In this document: piece after piece, positions 1 to 12,210 of the stretch | Position numbering within the stretch: position 1 is the stretch's first letter | Layout of the letters: the number at the start of each line of letters is the position of its first letter | Assembly: GCA_026874595.1 (NCBI GenBank) | Contig: CM049318.1 | Span: 56,210,250 to 56,274,249, forward strand | Origin: Sipunculus nudus | Taxonomy: Eukaryota; Annelida; Sipuncula; Golfingiida; Sipunculidae | Direction: 5' to 3' | Length of the DNA stretch: 64,000 nt | Translations under genes and position numbers: made by a program | The notes under the pieces: model-generated | Told to the model about the DNA's origin: nothing | Seen by the model: the letters and a program-made list of their open reading frames with translations, nothing else | Databases searched by the model: none

Positions 1-139
1 TATTTCATTAATCATAACTCCATTTGGGCTAAACTAGGACTAGGTTGCTAAACTCAGTCAGACATTCACCAGAAACAAAAGTTTTACACTACTCAGACAT
101 TGGTTTATTGCTCTTGTGTTTAGTATTATCTAGATGTAA

Positions 140-620
140 CACGGAGATGTTTAATCATTTCCAGAAGACTTGTGGAAGATATTTTAATGTATAAATATTT
201 ATATGAGATTAACCGGCATAATCCATATTCCCCTCGCATTTGCCTGGGGGTAGCATGTCGGCCGAGAGACGATGTAACTATCGGATAGGAAATAAGAAGA
301 CAATGCCAAACAAGCCGCCTCGTAGTGTTTCTTTATAAATAGATCAGGCATCGTATCAACCAAAGAAACCGTATACAGTCCATCTACGATCAGGAGGAAC
401 CCAGCGCACCTTCAGACATACAGCCGGTAACATGGTCCTATTTCATTCGAAACGTCACAGATTTGCATTACAGATTACGGTGATGTAAGTCGAATTGATT
501 CTAAGGCGTTGCGTCTCTGAGTATGGCTCTGCGGCACGGGTACGAGCCCGCTGTTAAATTAGTAAATATGCCGTAATAGCCGGGCTGTTATATTAACCTT
601 GAATAACATGTCGTGTCTCG
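140..620. repeat. Diverged dispersed repeat, copy a
   Basis: This stretch shares an ordered series of short matches with 3720-4110: a GGGTAGCATGTCGG / GGGTCGCATGTC segment, then CAATGCCAAACAAGCCG / CAATACAAAACAAGCCGG, then GCCGTAATAGCC / GCCGTATTAACC and a TATTAA-CTTGAATAA segment. Same order and orientation indicate one old interspersed repeat. No coding content is recognised. Confidence 0.5.
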
Positions 621-824
621 TATACCAGGGGCTCTGTATCTGATTGATAACATGAACATGGTTCATAAATGACAATATTAATTACATTTATCACCCACCA
701 CATGTCCCCCGCTTTTTGTGGAAGTAACTGGAAATAGTAATACCAAGATTACCTCTGTGACCTTGAAAACTGCATCAAGGTAATCAATGTTCGAACTTTA
801 ACTAGCCCTTTATGATATGCATTA

Positions 825-940
825 ATGTGACACGGACGACTGGACGGATGGACAGACGGACAAACGGAAAGATGGAACGACGCTCCCCATTTCTATGTCC
901 CCCGCCGACGGGACCTCCGGCGACTGCGGGGGTTAATAAC
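825..940 (-). repeat. Dispersed repeat head with tandem GGACGGAC-like units
   Basis: The + strand shows GACTGGACGGATGGACAGACGG-type short units followed by a GC-rich CCCGCCGACGGGACCTCC segment. Read on the - strand it resembles the CCGTCCGTCC-rich heads of repeats at 12870 and 43860 and the CGGCGGGGGTTA-type segment near 7310. I infer a common interspersed repeat head. Confidence 0.45.
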
Positions 941-3719
941 TCAATTAAAGTTGCTGTATTTTGCTGAATTACATGACTAACAAAACAATGTATATGGATA
1001 TATAAAATATTTGATTTTTAACTCTCTTGATAACTTACTTCTTCTCTTTTTAATTTGAACCATCATTATTCTACAGACATTGCATTTTCAGTAATTGATA
1101 TATGCACAGCACGTATAACAAGAATTAAGCTAAAATACCTGTAGGAAGCTTGGATACCACTTTTGTGTTTGCTCCTAAAGTAAAAGTTTTCTTCAGAATG
1201 CAATTACTTCAGACTGCAGTGTATTGCAAATTAGGTAGGATAAACTTTTTTTCCGTCCTGTCTTGCATGAAATTTTGCTTGCATGTTTTTTTAAACAGGT
1301 AATGGGCAAATCACAATGAGCGAAAACATCCCATCCTAAATTCCTGCAGTTAAGTACAAACAAATAAAAAAACAGAGCAAGTTTACATGTCATAACTATT
1401 CCATTCTACATGAGATTCTTAATACTTTGCGTCACAGTCGTTTTCCCGTTATTTTATGATGTAATATGCTGCACCACTCTTATGACATTAATATCTTAAG
1501 CCATACTCTGCCGTATCATAAGAGAGGAACATTGTGTATTGTGTCTTAAAGAAATTTATCATTTTCGAATTTTTTCCGGTTTAGCCAGTACGGCAGGAAT
1601 AAAACCTTCCTCTTCCCATACAACATCCCTCGCCATTGAGTATAATGAATATATCACAATAGTACTGCATATTTTTTTTCTTTGGTTCCACAAGGTGATA
1701 TTGTTAGTTGCCGAAAAAAACCTAATAATTAATGAAAGTGTAATATTGTCATATATAGTTCTCACTCCGGACCCTTCAAACATAATTGTCGTTCCTAAAA
1801 AAGACACAAGTTTCGTAGGGCCTCTCATCATCTTCATGAATCTATGTAACCTGAGGATATGTACTAAAATCGTGCATTCACGGCGTCGGTGACAATTTTC
1901 AATAAAAATTAATATATTATTATGTTTTATAGTAAACAGAGATTCTGTTTTATAGAATCAAACACGATAATCTGGTGTTCAGATATATCCAGTAAAATAA
2001 ACATGCATTTTGCGATGAAACGTGATGGACATATATTCGAGGCAAATGTTAAGTCAATATTCCAACACATCATCTTTAGAGAAGAAATACGTACCGTATG
2101 TAGCGTCTTTCGTTTGGATACTGAATGTTGATTATGAATATAGGCCATTCAGCATTAGACCTGGTAATTTTGTTACAAAATGTATGACATTCATGATCCA
2201 TTTATCTATATTTACATTTAACAGCGAGTGCCACTATTGCTTTTAATCGAAAATAATCCGGTGATACCTGGTTCTCTATTATGGCATGATGTATGGCGGG
2301 CAAGAATGTCATTTTATTTAGAACAACAGGGCACAATGCATTCAGTACAAAAGCTCTGGAAAAGCTAGATAAAGCTGGGTGATAAATCGGGAGAGTTTGT
2401 CAAATTTTATATCTGAGCACGTGCCATATGATATGTAACTGAATAAGCATTGCATAATTGACTACATATGAATGAAAAACTGAACCTATGTCAGGGATCG
2501 ACCTCACAGGTCAGTGTATTCAAAATGATTATTACAACTTTAACATAATACTTGATTGGCCTAGTTAACTGCAAATGAGAGTCATTAGTTAACAATAATA
2601 CTGATAGTTGAGTTCCCTGCATTGTGTTTACAAGAGGCTATGGTTCCTATGCAATTGGCCTCATCAAAAATAGTAATAAAAGCTGTTTTCACAGCTGTCT
2701 GTTTATCATGTGATCTTGCCTAGGTGATTTCGAAATATTAAAATTGAGAATAATATTTTGCTGTTTGGATGCTATTGTGCTTGGAAAATCAAAATTAGTC
2801 TATTGTTCGGGGTCCATCGGCTACCATATTTTACCTTATACCTAATACCACGACTACGTTTATCATCTACCTGACTTCAATCGTTTCCTCTTAACCCCAG
2901 AAGAAAATCACGTCATATGACGACTAAATTTGGCTCAGCTAGAGGTAGCTAATCAGTATAAACTTATTTGAAATATTTCAAAACATGTCGTTTTCACAAA
3001 GTTTTATTTTTATTGGTAAATATAAATGATAGTTTGACGTGAATGTAAACATAATACACATATTACCAAATATCTCAGGAATAGTTGCAGCTATCTGGAA
3101 ATAATTTGTCGTGTAATAATAATATATCTGGATAAGATGCAGGTGGCCACACCTATGTGAGTTTTCTTTTTTAGTACAAAATAAATCTAAAGTTGGTTGT
3201 TCATGAAAATATGGTCGATTATGTTTTTATAAAATGTATGATATCTTTCACCAAATATTCAAGAATGACTCCTTCTATGACCGAACTAATCATGTTTGAA
3301 AGTTATTCAGTAATGACTTTGTTATATTACTTCGGAGAAGAGTCTCCTTGATTCACACATTGCGGAGGCCATATTTTTATTATTATATCTAATATACGGA
3401 GCTCTCAGTACCCTGTCTGAATGCTGACCAATATTTACTATATTTTATTAACCAGCTGCCAGATAGACCGAATTGTTTATATTATCATATACGTACACCG
3501 ATAAATATCCTGCATGCACACATGCTGTACGTTAAATTCTACCTTACCTTACAGGTTAAGTTCCATTAAGTTCAAATTAAGCATTTGAAAACGATAGTGT
3601 ATCCCTGGCATTTGTTTTTGCCATTATTACACACCAGTTCAACCAGACAAGTTTTGTTTATTTGTAGACAGGGTATTGTTGAAGTTTCACTATAATTAAT
3701 ACGGCTAACGTCCCATTCC

Positions 3720-4110
3720 TTCATTGCAGCATACCATTTGAAATTAATCTGTCAGTTAAAATTAGTGATGAATGTTAATAGCACTTGCGGCATGTACAAT
3801 AGCCGGAAGAGCTTTCTTTTTATTTCTCGAAGACTTACGGAAGGTATATTAATATAAGAATATATATTAAATTGTTCCGTGTTCCCTTGAGGGTCGCATG
3901 TCAAACCAGTTCTGTAGGGCCGAGCGAAGAAACGAGTGTCGAAAGGCCAATGCGAAGGCAATACAAAACAAGCCGGTTCATAATACCAAAGAAGACTGAG
4001 TGCCTGGCTGATACTAGCCTAGTGTATTAAATCAATACATTAGCCGTATTAACCTGGCAGTGATATTAAGCTTGAATAATGTGCCTTTGTATATGCATGG
4101 GGGATTTGAA
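3720..4110. repeat. Diverged dispersed repeat, copy b
   Basis: Partner of the repeat at 140-620 (same order of short matched segments, same orientation), with insertions and deletions between the two. No protein or RNA gene is recognised. Confidence 0.5.
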
Positions 4111-5315
4111 ATCTCGGGATCATGTTTTGAACCAATGCTCAATTAATTTGGGAAGATTACATGTTCCATTTGAACGGGTATCATTCCTGTGACCCTTAAC
4201 CCTCACAGCTTCTGGCGGCTTGAGGAATTTTTTATCCCCTTTTATCATGAAAAAGAAATTGTGATAGATCAACCGCAGTACACGGTTTTTTCTGAAAATT
4301 AATAATTCTTCTGTATATAATGGAATAGGTTTATCACACTGTAGGGGTGGGGGAAGAATTCCGTTCTCCTTAGTGGCAAGGCCATATCCTTCTGGAAGCA
4401 TTGTCGCACTTCAACACACATCACCAAATAGCTTGCCTCATGGAAATTGCTTGGGGGGAAGGCCTTTCAATTATGCATCTCCTCATGTTGAAAATATTCA
4501 AAATATGTTATGTGTCAGTTGCTTCATTAAATTGTCATAAATTTTATCCTGCATATTATGTTGTTAAATATTTAAAAAGGGGGATAATTGGAGTCAAAAT
4601 TATAAAAAAAAGATAAAAGTGTCGGGACACTGACCACAATTTACTTCCATACAACTGAAGTATATAGTCTATTCCATAGTATATGATTGGAGTTTTCTGA
4701 AAATGTTTTTTGACATTCCTGGAGGGGGTTTGTCCTCTTTGTCATAAAGGTGTTTGATTATCATTTTGTGCCAATGTTTTGACACGGCTATAACTAAACT
4801 CTTTGATAGAGAGCAAAGGTTTGACCGACGTCTGATAAAATGTGTGCTTATAATCTAACAAAAGTGATTTAAACCACAATTTATGTGGTTATACGCCATG
4901 GTTTCCATTAATGTGTAAGTACCAATGGACTGGATGGAATTGATTCCATACCGGCATATTCTGAACTGTGAGGTTAATCTTTAACAAAAATACATATCCA
5001 CCTGAACTGATTCTTGCCCGGTCATGTAATCATACATGTATTTTCTTCTGAACCAAACTGATACCTGGGTCCCTTGCGTTGTATGTGTGTACTATACAAG
5101 GATGGATCCATAGTTCCCTCAGCCCCGTCCTCATCAATTTTCTTCTGTCGTACCTCTTCTTACTTCAGGTAGTTATTAGGGTCTAAAATAAGGCACCTGG
5201 GGATTAATTCTTCAATCGGTTTTACGCGCATATAGCCAATGATTTATAATGCCGTAGCCTTGAAGGTTATCATAGTTGTCTTTAATCTGTTATCTAAGTA
5301 CATCTAAAGCAAAGG

Positions 5316-5318
<3 letters not shown>

Positions 5319-5381
<63 letters not shown>
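5319..5381. repeat. (AT)n microsatellite
   Basis: About 31 uninterrupted AT dinucleotides. The Ile-Tyr open frame across it is an artefact of the repeat. Confidence 0.95.
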
Positions 5382-5382
<1 letters not shown>

Positions 5383-6071
5383 CTTTGTTAACCTTAATAA
5401 ACAAGACCTGAATCAAATTTTTACCAAGTTTAATTATATTGGCCGAGAAATAGTTTACATTAATTGTACCTTACACATAACACTCTGGATTTCTGTATGA
5501 CGTTTTTCATGGATTATAATGTGACATCAATAACTGCATTTGTAAGCATAAAATCAAACACATACTTTTTTGGATTATAAAAAATAGAAAGGAATAAGGA
5601 ACACAAGTGGCCACATCAAGAAAGACAGCTTATTCGTTAAATCTGTCTGTAAAAATGACTTGTAACTTACCTTATTTTGGAAGTTCTAATGTACTTTACA
5701 GGATCAAGGTTATTATGACTTAAATTTCTTTTTTTTTTAGTAATTCAATGAATCATTATCATTCGGTAATTTAAATGATTTCTTTCATTTTTTTTTAACT
5801 TCAGAAGTACCGGAAACTTAAGATTACTTTCTATGTATCTAATATATATTTTAATTTATGTTTTAAGTTTTATTAATACAAAATCAAATGTATATTTGCA
5901 AACGATATATTTGCAAAAGGCAAAAATATAAAAGTTTACATATTTCAATGACGATAGGTCCATCTAGACAATGGAATCAAACTGTAACGTTATTTAGTCT
6001 CATAACAGCCAATATCACATCAAGTGGATAGTATAAAGCAATTATCTAGCTAAATGTATATCTCATATCAA

Positions 6072-6082
6072 TTTTGTTTCAG
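6072..6082 (+). promoter_or_regulatory. Splice acceptor before the start codon
   Basis: TTTTGTTTCAG ends at 6082, 31 bases before the first ATG at 6114. It implies that the 5' untranslated region is split and that the promoter lies further upstream, unplaced. Confidence 0.55.
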
Positions 6083-6113
6083 GTGACACGCATACAACTC
6101 ATCTAACGGTATA

Positions 6114-6165
6114 TTGGAGATGGCTGTAAAGATTTTGGTACTCTTTATTTCTTTGTGTCTTACAG
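6114..6165 (+). CDS. Signal-peptide exon of CTLD gene copy 1
   Basis: Seventeen codons plus one base, encoding a short Met/Lys start and a hydrophobic core (ILVLFISLCLTG), followed by donor GTAGGA. It ends after base 1 of a codon, which joins in frame with the exon at 8641 (G+AA gives Glu). There are two in-frame ATGs six bases apart (6114 and 6120); either could initiate, and the second lies closer to the hydrophobic core. The signal peptide would direct the receptor to the secretory pathway. I found no equivalent exon for copy 2. Confidence 0.65.
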
Positions 6166-7289
6166 GTAGGACTTACCTCTCATATATCGGCATAGAGCCT
6201 TTGGCCATTGTTCCACTGTTTCATATTCAAGCAGCAGTGCACGAAATTCTTCTGGTCGGGATTAAAACTACGTCGGTCTCGGTTTGGCAGTCACACTGCA
6301 TTGTTTTTATACCGGACTCTACAAAACAGGAGTGTTGAATATAGACCTTAAAAATTCTGTCTGACATTGTAAAGCACTTCCGACGTTTGTTGTTCAGAAT
6401 GTATTATCGCCGATTATGTGGTTAAAACGGAACATTTTGTTCCGACTACCCGAAATTCGGAAGATTTGCTGAAAAGTTGGTCAGTTCAAACAATCGAGCT
6501 GTATGACCATGTTCCCACAGTCGATATTCTGAGATTCGGCAGCATTTAATAAAACAGCACGGTTTGTATAACCGATAGAAAGACCTAGCAATTTAGAAGC
6601 TAAGTGTGCCAGTCTTTTTTTTACACCCGATATGGTTTTAGGCCCATATTCCGGACTCCCTCCCAAAATTTAGAACCTACGATATCACTTCCAGACTTAC
6701 TGAGATTTGGCTTATCGGGTCCTCAGAGAATCTTGCTGTGTCTGACATGTCAAACTTTGGATTTTCGTTCGTCCGTAATTCGGGCATTCCGTACAGTTTA
6801 CTTAGCCTACTAAAAAAGACAGTTCGACCACAAGCAGTTTACATCCCGGGACATATGTTATCACGGAATAGTATTGAACATTAAACACTTTCCGCATGAA
6901 AATGTACAAGACATATATACATATATGTTCTCTTTATTGGGGATTTTTGTGTTTAATATTGTCAATAGTTAGGAATCAATGTGACTCGGAAGGTTTTCTT
7001 TAGATTGTAGAATTAGAAAAATAGTTCATGTTGGGACTTAATAAGATCGTTATCAGTAAATTTACTTAATGAATTAAGTAGGCCAAAAAATGATGGTAGA
7101 GTCAACAGGGGTCCGGTACGTAAACATAATTCACAAGCTCTGGTTATTGACGAAGATCTAGTTGGATTATGATTTTAAAAAGGGTGCGAAAGTCAATGAA
7201 TAGTGGATTTTTATTACTTTTTACATAGGAGAAGGTATGTGTCCGATACAGAGTTTGCTGTTTAAGGAAGAACTGTATTTACATTTTTT

Positions 7290-7930
7290 CTTATTGTTAC
7301 CTCCGCCAAGCCTAGCGGCGGGGGTTATGTGTTTGGGCGCGTATGTTTCTCTCTCTGTTTATCTGCTTATCTGTTATTCTGTTTATCTTTTCGTCTGTTA
7401 GCACGGTAACACAAAAAACCCTCAACCAGGTTTGATGAAATTATCAGGGTAGCTCGGCAATAATTCAAGGAACAATTGATTAATTTTTTTGGGGCGTCCT
7501 ATGCGTGAATAACCCATAACCCCTGAGTTTTAGTATTTTATGGGGGTAAGGGGTCCATATCATATATTTGTATACTCAGGTGGCGATATGGCCATATTTG
7601 GGGTGCGAGTCTTGATGTCACATAGGACAATGACGTCACTCTTGAGTATGTGCCGTTTCCCCGAAAGGTTTCGGTAAATCGACGTACTGCGGCGGGAGGG
7701 GGGGGGGGGGGTTAGGCCATGGTTGTTAATTGTTCGTTGTTAACGGAGTTTGATGAAATTTTTAGGATAGCTCGGCAATGATACAAGGATCTATTGAACA
7801 ATTTGGGGCCGATCCATGTTTAGAAAAGCCCGGAATAAGCTCTGATTTTTTTGGGTCTATTGCATATTTGCTTACACTGGGATGTTTGGCAGGTGATGAT
7901 ATGGTCTTATTTGGAGAGAGCCGTGACGAC
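7290..7930 (+). repeat. Two diverged direct copies of a roughly 310-bp dispersed repeat
   Basis: Landmarks such as TTTGATGAAATT, AGCTCGGCAAT and a GATATGGYCWTATTTGG block recur at about 7428-7620 and 7748-7905 in the same order. The block opens with ACCTCCGCCAAGCC followed by a CGGCGGGGGTTATG segment near 7300. A third partial copy starts near 8210. It sits in the first intron of CTLD copy 1. The open frame at 7778-7978 is repeat-derived. Confidence 0.55.
7688..7710 (+). repeat. Homopurine G-tract
   Basis: A run broken only at its start (GCGGGAGGGG, then uninterrupted G). It lies between the two copies of the dispersed repeat. G-quadruplex formation is possible but not shown. Confidence 0.8.
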
Positions 7931-8204
7931 ATAGAGCACAATGACGAGAGCTATAGTTTTTTTAGAAGTAGGGTGTAAGAGTTCTTATCTACGGAATATG
8001 GAATGTGTGTTGAGAGATTTTACATGAACCTGCACGGCTTCATGCATTTTTCTATGTGTTGCCGTTTGATAACATCCAGAAACTCACAATTCGCTACATA
8101 TAGCGATCAGTTTTACCGCTTTTATACGCTTTCCGCATTCCACATTCCGTACTCATAAGAAATCTTAGCTGTAGTCTGCAAATATATTCGACTTTAACTG
8201 TTTA

Positions 8205-8335
8205 TTACCTCCACTAAGCGGCAGGGGTCATGTTTTGCGGATGTTATTTTTTTTTTGTCTTTTAGCAACATAAGTAAAAAAATACTGACGGAATTTAATG
8301 AAATCTTCAGCTCAGCAAGGATGGAAAAAATTAAT
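8205..8335 (+). repeat. Partial third copy of the 7290 repeat family
   Basis: It starts with TTATTACCTCCACTAAGCGG and ends with a GAATTTAATGAAATCTTCAG-like segment, matching the head and the early landmark of the repeat at 7290-7620 with a large internal deletion. Confidence 0.45.
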
Positions 8336-8640
8336 TAAATTTTGATACGGAAACTTTTATTGATCCAGTAATATTTTAAAGGAAAAACGCTGCTTTTCTG
8401 ACAGTTCCATATGAGGCTAATGAGCTGACTTGGCGGAGGTCTACGCTCTCTGAGTGCTTTTCTAGTCTTTCTTATATTATGAAGATTATTCTTCGATAAT
8501 ACATGAACAGTTTCCATTGCTTATTTTCAAAGAATTCTTCGTATCCATAAGCAGTTTTGGTACAGCACAAATCTAAACGTTCACATTCCACAGCGTTATT
8601 ATATCTGCTTTAATTATCTAAATATATATTTATCCTGCAG

Positions 8641-8860
8641 AAGCTTCCCATCGTTCAACGTTCTTACATTCAGCCAGTCAGCACACGTATGATGACGCTA
8701 TTCAATACTGTTAACAAAAAGGACCGTATTTCCTGCCCGATGATCTCACGAACTCTACCGAACTGGCAAATATATTTGAGCGAAGAAGTAATAACGTCAG
8801 TATGGGTGGCACTGAAGAAAAAAGTGTTGGAAGACTGGACATGGACCAACGATGAGCCCG
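8641..8860 (+). pseudogene. CTLD1 first-half exon, copy 1, with stop and frameshift
   Basis: The acceptor TTATCCTGCAG precedes it and a GT donor follows. It encodes the first half of a C-type lectin-like domain: FLHSASQHTYDDAIQYC, then, after a TAA at 8712-8714, GPYFLPDDLTNSTELAN, then WVALKKKVLEDWTWTN in the next frame. The paralogous exon on the - strand (59444-59662) is 219 bases and fully open, with Lys where this one has the stop. This one is 220 bases, so one base has been gained around 8785-8800. The WTW core and the first domain cysteine are kept. Both defects lie inside a strongly conserved exon, so the exon cannot be translated as it stands. Confidence 0.75.
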
Positions 8861-9557
8861 GTGATTTTATAATTAAACATATTGTTTAAGTAGCCCAAAA
8901 ATCTCGTGTTTAGGGTTTTTTTCTGATTATTACATGGTGACATAGCACATATTTCAAAGGACCATGTTCGAAAGACGGCCTTGTAATATATATTTTATGA
9001 CGCTATAAAACTTGCTTAAAATATTAAAACATGAATTAAGATTTTAAACTTGCTGAGAAAGTAAAACTAGCTCAAAATATTAAAACCTGAATACAGATTC
9101 TTATTATAACAATAAATGCTTCTCTTGCATTTAGGTCTCCATTTGTAATGACAAAGCAAAAACTACAGTCAACAATACTATATGTTCTAATGCAGTTTTA
9201 GCAAATTTGTTGACGAAAGTTTTCTATTTCTATTTCTTTTCTAAAAAATTCTATTTCAGGGACTCTTCATCACACACACAAATATGCTATTCGGGTGTCC
9301 TTATTTCTTTTAATTATTTTCCGTTTGAAAAATATGGCTGTCCAAATATGTCCAAAGGAATTTGAAAATGAGAGTCCTAGGAGAACCTCGCAAATGTTGG
9401 CTTTTTGCATCGTACTCTTTTAATGTGGTAGCGGGCCATACATATGTGCACCTTTCAAGAACGGGACTTCTTGTTATACTTGTGCTGAAAGGTATATGAA
9501 GACGTTTCTACCTGCTTAAGTAAGACTGCAGTGTCTTTGTTGTCGTTGTATTTGCAG

Positions 9558-9689
9558 GCATGAAGCCCTCGCAAGAGGAGCCTGATCGCGTTTGTGCCGG
9601 ACTGGTTACCAATACCATTCAGGTAACGAGACAGGCTAGGAGGTGTAACTACGGAGGACCACATGAAGGCTACATTTGTGAAAAACAAG
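9558..9689 (+). CDS. CTLD1 second-half exon, copy 1
   Basis: The acceptor TATTTGCAG ends at 9557 and a GT donor follows 9689. The exon has 132 bases, entering with two bases and leaving after one. It encodes the end of the lectin-like domain: DRVCAGL, then RRCNYGGPHEGYICE. The three cysteines correspond to the conserved C-terminal disulfide cysteines of the fold. It aligns residue by residue with 58994-58869 on the - strand (HACGGL, RCNYGGEREGFICE), which is two codons shorter. No lesion is seen. Confidence 0.75.
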
Positions 9690-9958
9690 GTTCGTATTTT
9701 ATTGAACACGTTTATTCATATGTAAGTGTTGCTTAATTGAAATGCTTATATTAAGACAGGATTCAAACATAAAGGTAACTAACTAGCTCGACCTTAAAAA
9801 ATACTTAAAACAACAAATGAACAGACGCTTTTTAATTCATTCATGAGTTAGAAGCTTATATGACTCTACTATAACTAGAACAGCTATCTGCATGAACCAT
9901 TAACATTTTGGGATTTTCGAAAGGAAAGAGACTGAAGCTGATTTGCTTTGTCGTCCAG

Positions 9959-10225
9959 GTAACACTGCCTGTGATGCCACAGCCCCTGATGAATACTGTT
10001 TCTTGGTTGGAAATTCGTCCTTCATCTTCATGTGTGGCATTAATGACTGGTATACGGCTGAGGGACGGTGTCGTAAGAAGGGACGAATGCTTGCCGTTCT
10101 GGACAGCTCGGAGAAAGTGGAAGCCTTTGTAAATGAGAAAAGCAAGCATTCAGAACTACGTTCGTGTACGTTTTATTGGTTTTGACTAAGAAAGGAAGAC
10201 TGGATTGCTGTCGGTCCAGATAAAG
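9959..10225 (+). pseudogene. CTLD2 first-half exon, copy 1, with stop
   Basis: A 267-base exon, flanked by TCGTCCAG and a GTAACA donor, encoding the first half of a second C-type lectin-like domain: EYCFLVGNSSF, INDWYTAEGRCRKKG, LAVLDSSEKVEAFVNEK, then FYWF, a TGA at 10183-10185, and LRKEDW. In this family the position after FYW(V/I) is normally Gly (FWIGL-type motif), so a single G-to-T change in GGA explains the stop. The rest of the exon stays open to the donor. The copy 2 counterpart is 57760-58028. The following exon, which should give the C-terminal cysteines of CTLD2, was not found before the linker exons. Confidence 0.7.
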
Positions 10226-10541
10226 GTAACACCGGCTTTGTTGAAACTGCTCTTAGTAGCAGCTTTCCCCTAAAACGACTCGAACATAAAGAAGTATCTA
10301 TATGTAGAACATATAATGGTACAATTAGTCTACCTCTGCTACAACGCCTTGTGAAACACCTGACAAACACATGACAATGACAATCAGTTATTGCTGAAGT
10401 AAAACCATAAGTATATTTACACATACATTTACAAAAACGCGGAAAAGATAATTATGCCATCAGCAAATAGGCATATATCTATTTAACTATAATTATTATC
10501 TCCGCCAATTGGCATAGGCAATCGATCTGGTTTGGTTCTAG

Positions 10542-10580
10542 GTACCCGAAGTACAATAAACACTTCTCCTACAGCAAATG
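10542..10580 (+). CDS. Linker exon 1 (39 nt) of CTLD gene copy 1
   Basis: Acceptor TTGGTTCTAG and donor GTAAGT flank 39 bases encoding (G)TRSTINTSPTAN(G). It is rich in Ser, Thr and Asn, as expected for an extracellular stalk. Phase is one base in, one base out, so it can be skipped or repeated without breaking the frame. It closely resembles the next linker exon at 11189. Confidence 0.5.
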
Positions 10581-11188
10581 GTAAGTATCCTGCTGGATGC
10601 AGCTGATAAAGAATTCACCATTTGATTCCAGTTTATTATCATGGTGCCAAATGGAAGAATATGTAGACGCCTCTTAGCTGAGAATAATAAAGTTATAATA
10701 TTAATAAAAATATGAATATTTGTATAATATGAATGATCATTCAGCAGGTATTTGAATAAAAAATGTGATTTTTGGCCGAATGATCTACTTTTGCAGTGCA
10801 AATAGTTTGATGTGATCATGATTTCACCATGATAATTAAATATATGGTTAACGTGCCAAGCGGAACGAACAGGAACACAAATCACGACAGGGAGAATATT
10901 CCCGAGAAATATGTTGCTCCACTTTAATTTACATAACAGAGAATCAAAACATAATTATACTGCAGTCCAACCTGATTTAGTCGGTTTAGCATGTTTTTAT
11001 GGCAGTGCTTAGTCATACAAATAATTTAGTGCGCACACATTTAAAAAAATGATAAATCCATGACCCTATCCATCTGCATTCCAGGTTATCTCGCTTTGCT
11101 GTTTGCGAGCAACTTTGATATTATGTATACCACAGAGATTGGTGTAATAATTCAATTAAATCGTGTTTCTTTTTTATTTGCTTTCCAG

Positions 11189-11227
11189 GTATTCAAAGTG
11201 CAATCAACAGTACCCTTGCAGATAATG
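11189..11227 (+). CDS. Linker exon 2 (39 nt) of CTLD gene copy 1
   Basis: Acceptor GCTTTCCAG and donor GTAAGT flank 39 bases encoding (G)IQSAINSTLADN(G). Same length, same phase and the same S-x-IN-[TS]-[ST] core as the exon at 10542, so the two are tandem duplicates. It probably lengthens the membrane-proximal stalk. Confidence 0.55.
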
Positions 11228-12102
11228 GTAAGTATGCTTCCGTACACAGGTGTTAAATAAAATTGACCAAACTTCTACAAAGCTTGACCAGATCATAATG
11301 TCCCTTTGTAATCAGGTCAAATATATTGTTAAAATATCAAGGTGGAATAAAATAAAAATTTTAGCAACTGTTTGCGTTATATCATATACAATAAATCGGT
11401 ACGTAATAAAGTCTAATTACGTCAATTTCACAAATGAGGATCAACGCATTTGGCCGTTGATGGAAAATAACGTTGATTGTGAAAAACAGTATTCGAAGCC
11501 GTAATTATTCGATATGAATGAAAGCACAAAAACATCATTTGCTTTTAGCATGAATTTATGTGTAATCAGTAACTTCTCTGGTTTAATTCGATATAAATAT
11601 TCCTTATCAAGCGTCGCTGTCAAGCTTTTCAAACAATAAGATCCATTTGGTTATATATATGTATGTATATATATATATATATTATATATATTAATTACAT
11701 ATTATATTAAATATATATGTGTGTGTTTGTGGCCACTCAGCATTTTGGAAACAAAGAAAAAACATGAGAAATGTATGGATCACGTTTTTCACAGTTTTCT
11801 TCGAAATTAATGAAGTACATTGGTAACTATTACATTTGTATTTACTGACTGAGTATAAACTTTACACAGTTTAATTACCTATGAAATAAACTACTTTCAT
11901 GAGTTTATTAAGGTTGAAAGTAACTGTTTTCATATAGAGGCAGCTGAATATCAATAATCAGAAATAAATCTACCGTCACTCTACACTGAAGGATTCTCTC
12001 GCATACAACTGGCAACATCGTAACACATTGCAACATTTGTACTATCCTTTCCAGTCCATACTTTTCTAAATAATTACATCGAAATTCAACCATTATTTTT
12101 AT

Positions 12103-12106
<4 letters not shown>

Positions 12107-12177
<71 letters not shown>
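12107..12177. repeat. Compound (CT)n(AT)n microsatellite
   Basis: (CT)n to 12140, followed directly by (AT)n to about 12177. It ends 33 bases before the transmembrane exon. Confidence 0.95.
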
Positions 12178-12179
<2 letters not shown>

Positions 12180-12210
12180 TTGTTTATATGTGTTTGTTTC
12201 TCTTTACCAG

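Larger units (their letters stand above)
1..6082. other. Non-coding stretch upstream of CTLD gene copy 1
   Basis: I see no supportable exon here. The stretch holds a diverged repeat pair (about 140-620 and 3720-4110), a repeat block with strings of short GACGGA-like units near 825-940, and one long (AT)n run near 5320. Short open frames exist but have low-complexity or repeat-like composition and no matching splice chain. The promoter and first non-coding exon of the CTLD gene beginning at 6114 may lie here, because a splice acceptor precedes its start codon, but I cannot place them. Confidence 0.6.

Noticed and set aside
5276-5500. 74-residue open frame with repeated Ile-Tyr
   Set aside because: It is translation of the (AT)n microsatellite with unrelated flanks. 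The same applies to similar frames at 43732, 50163, 55078, 56361 and 61403.
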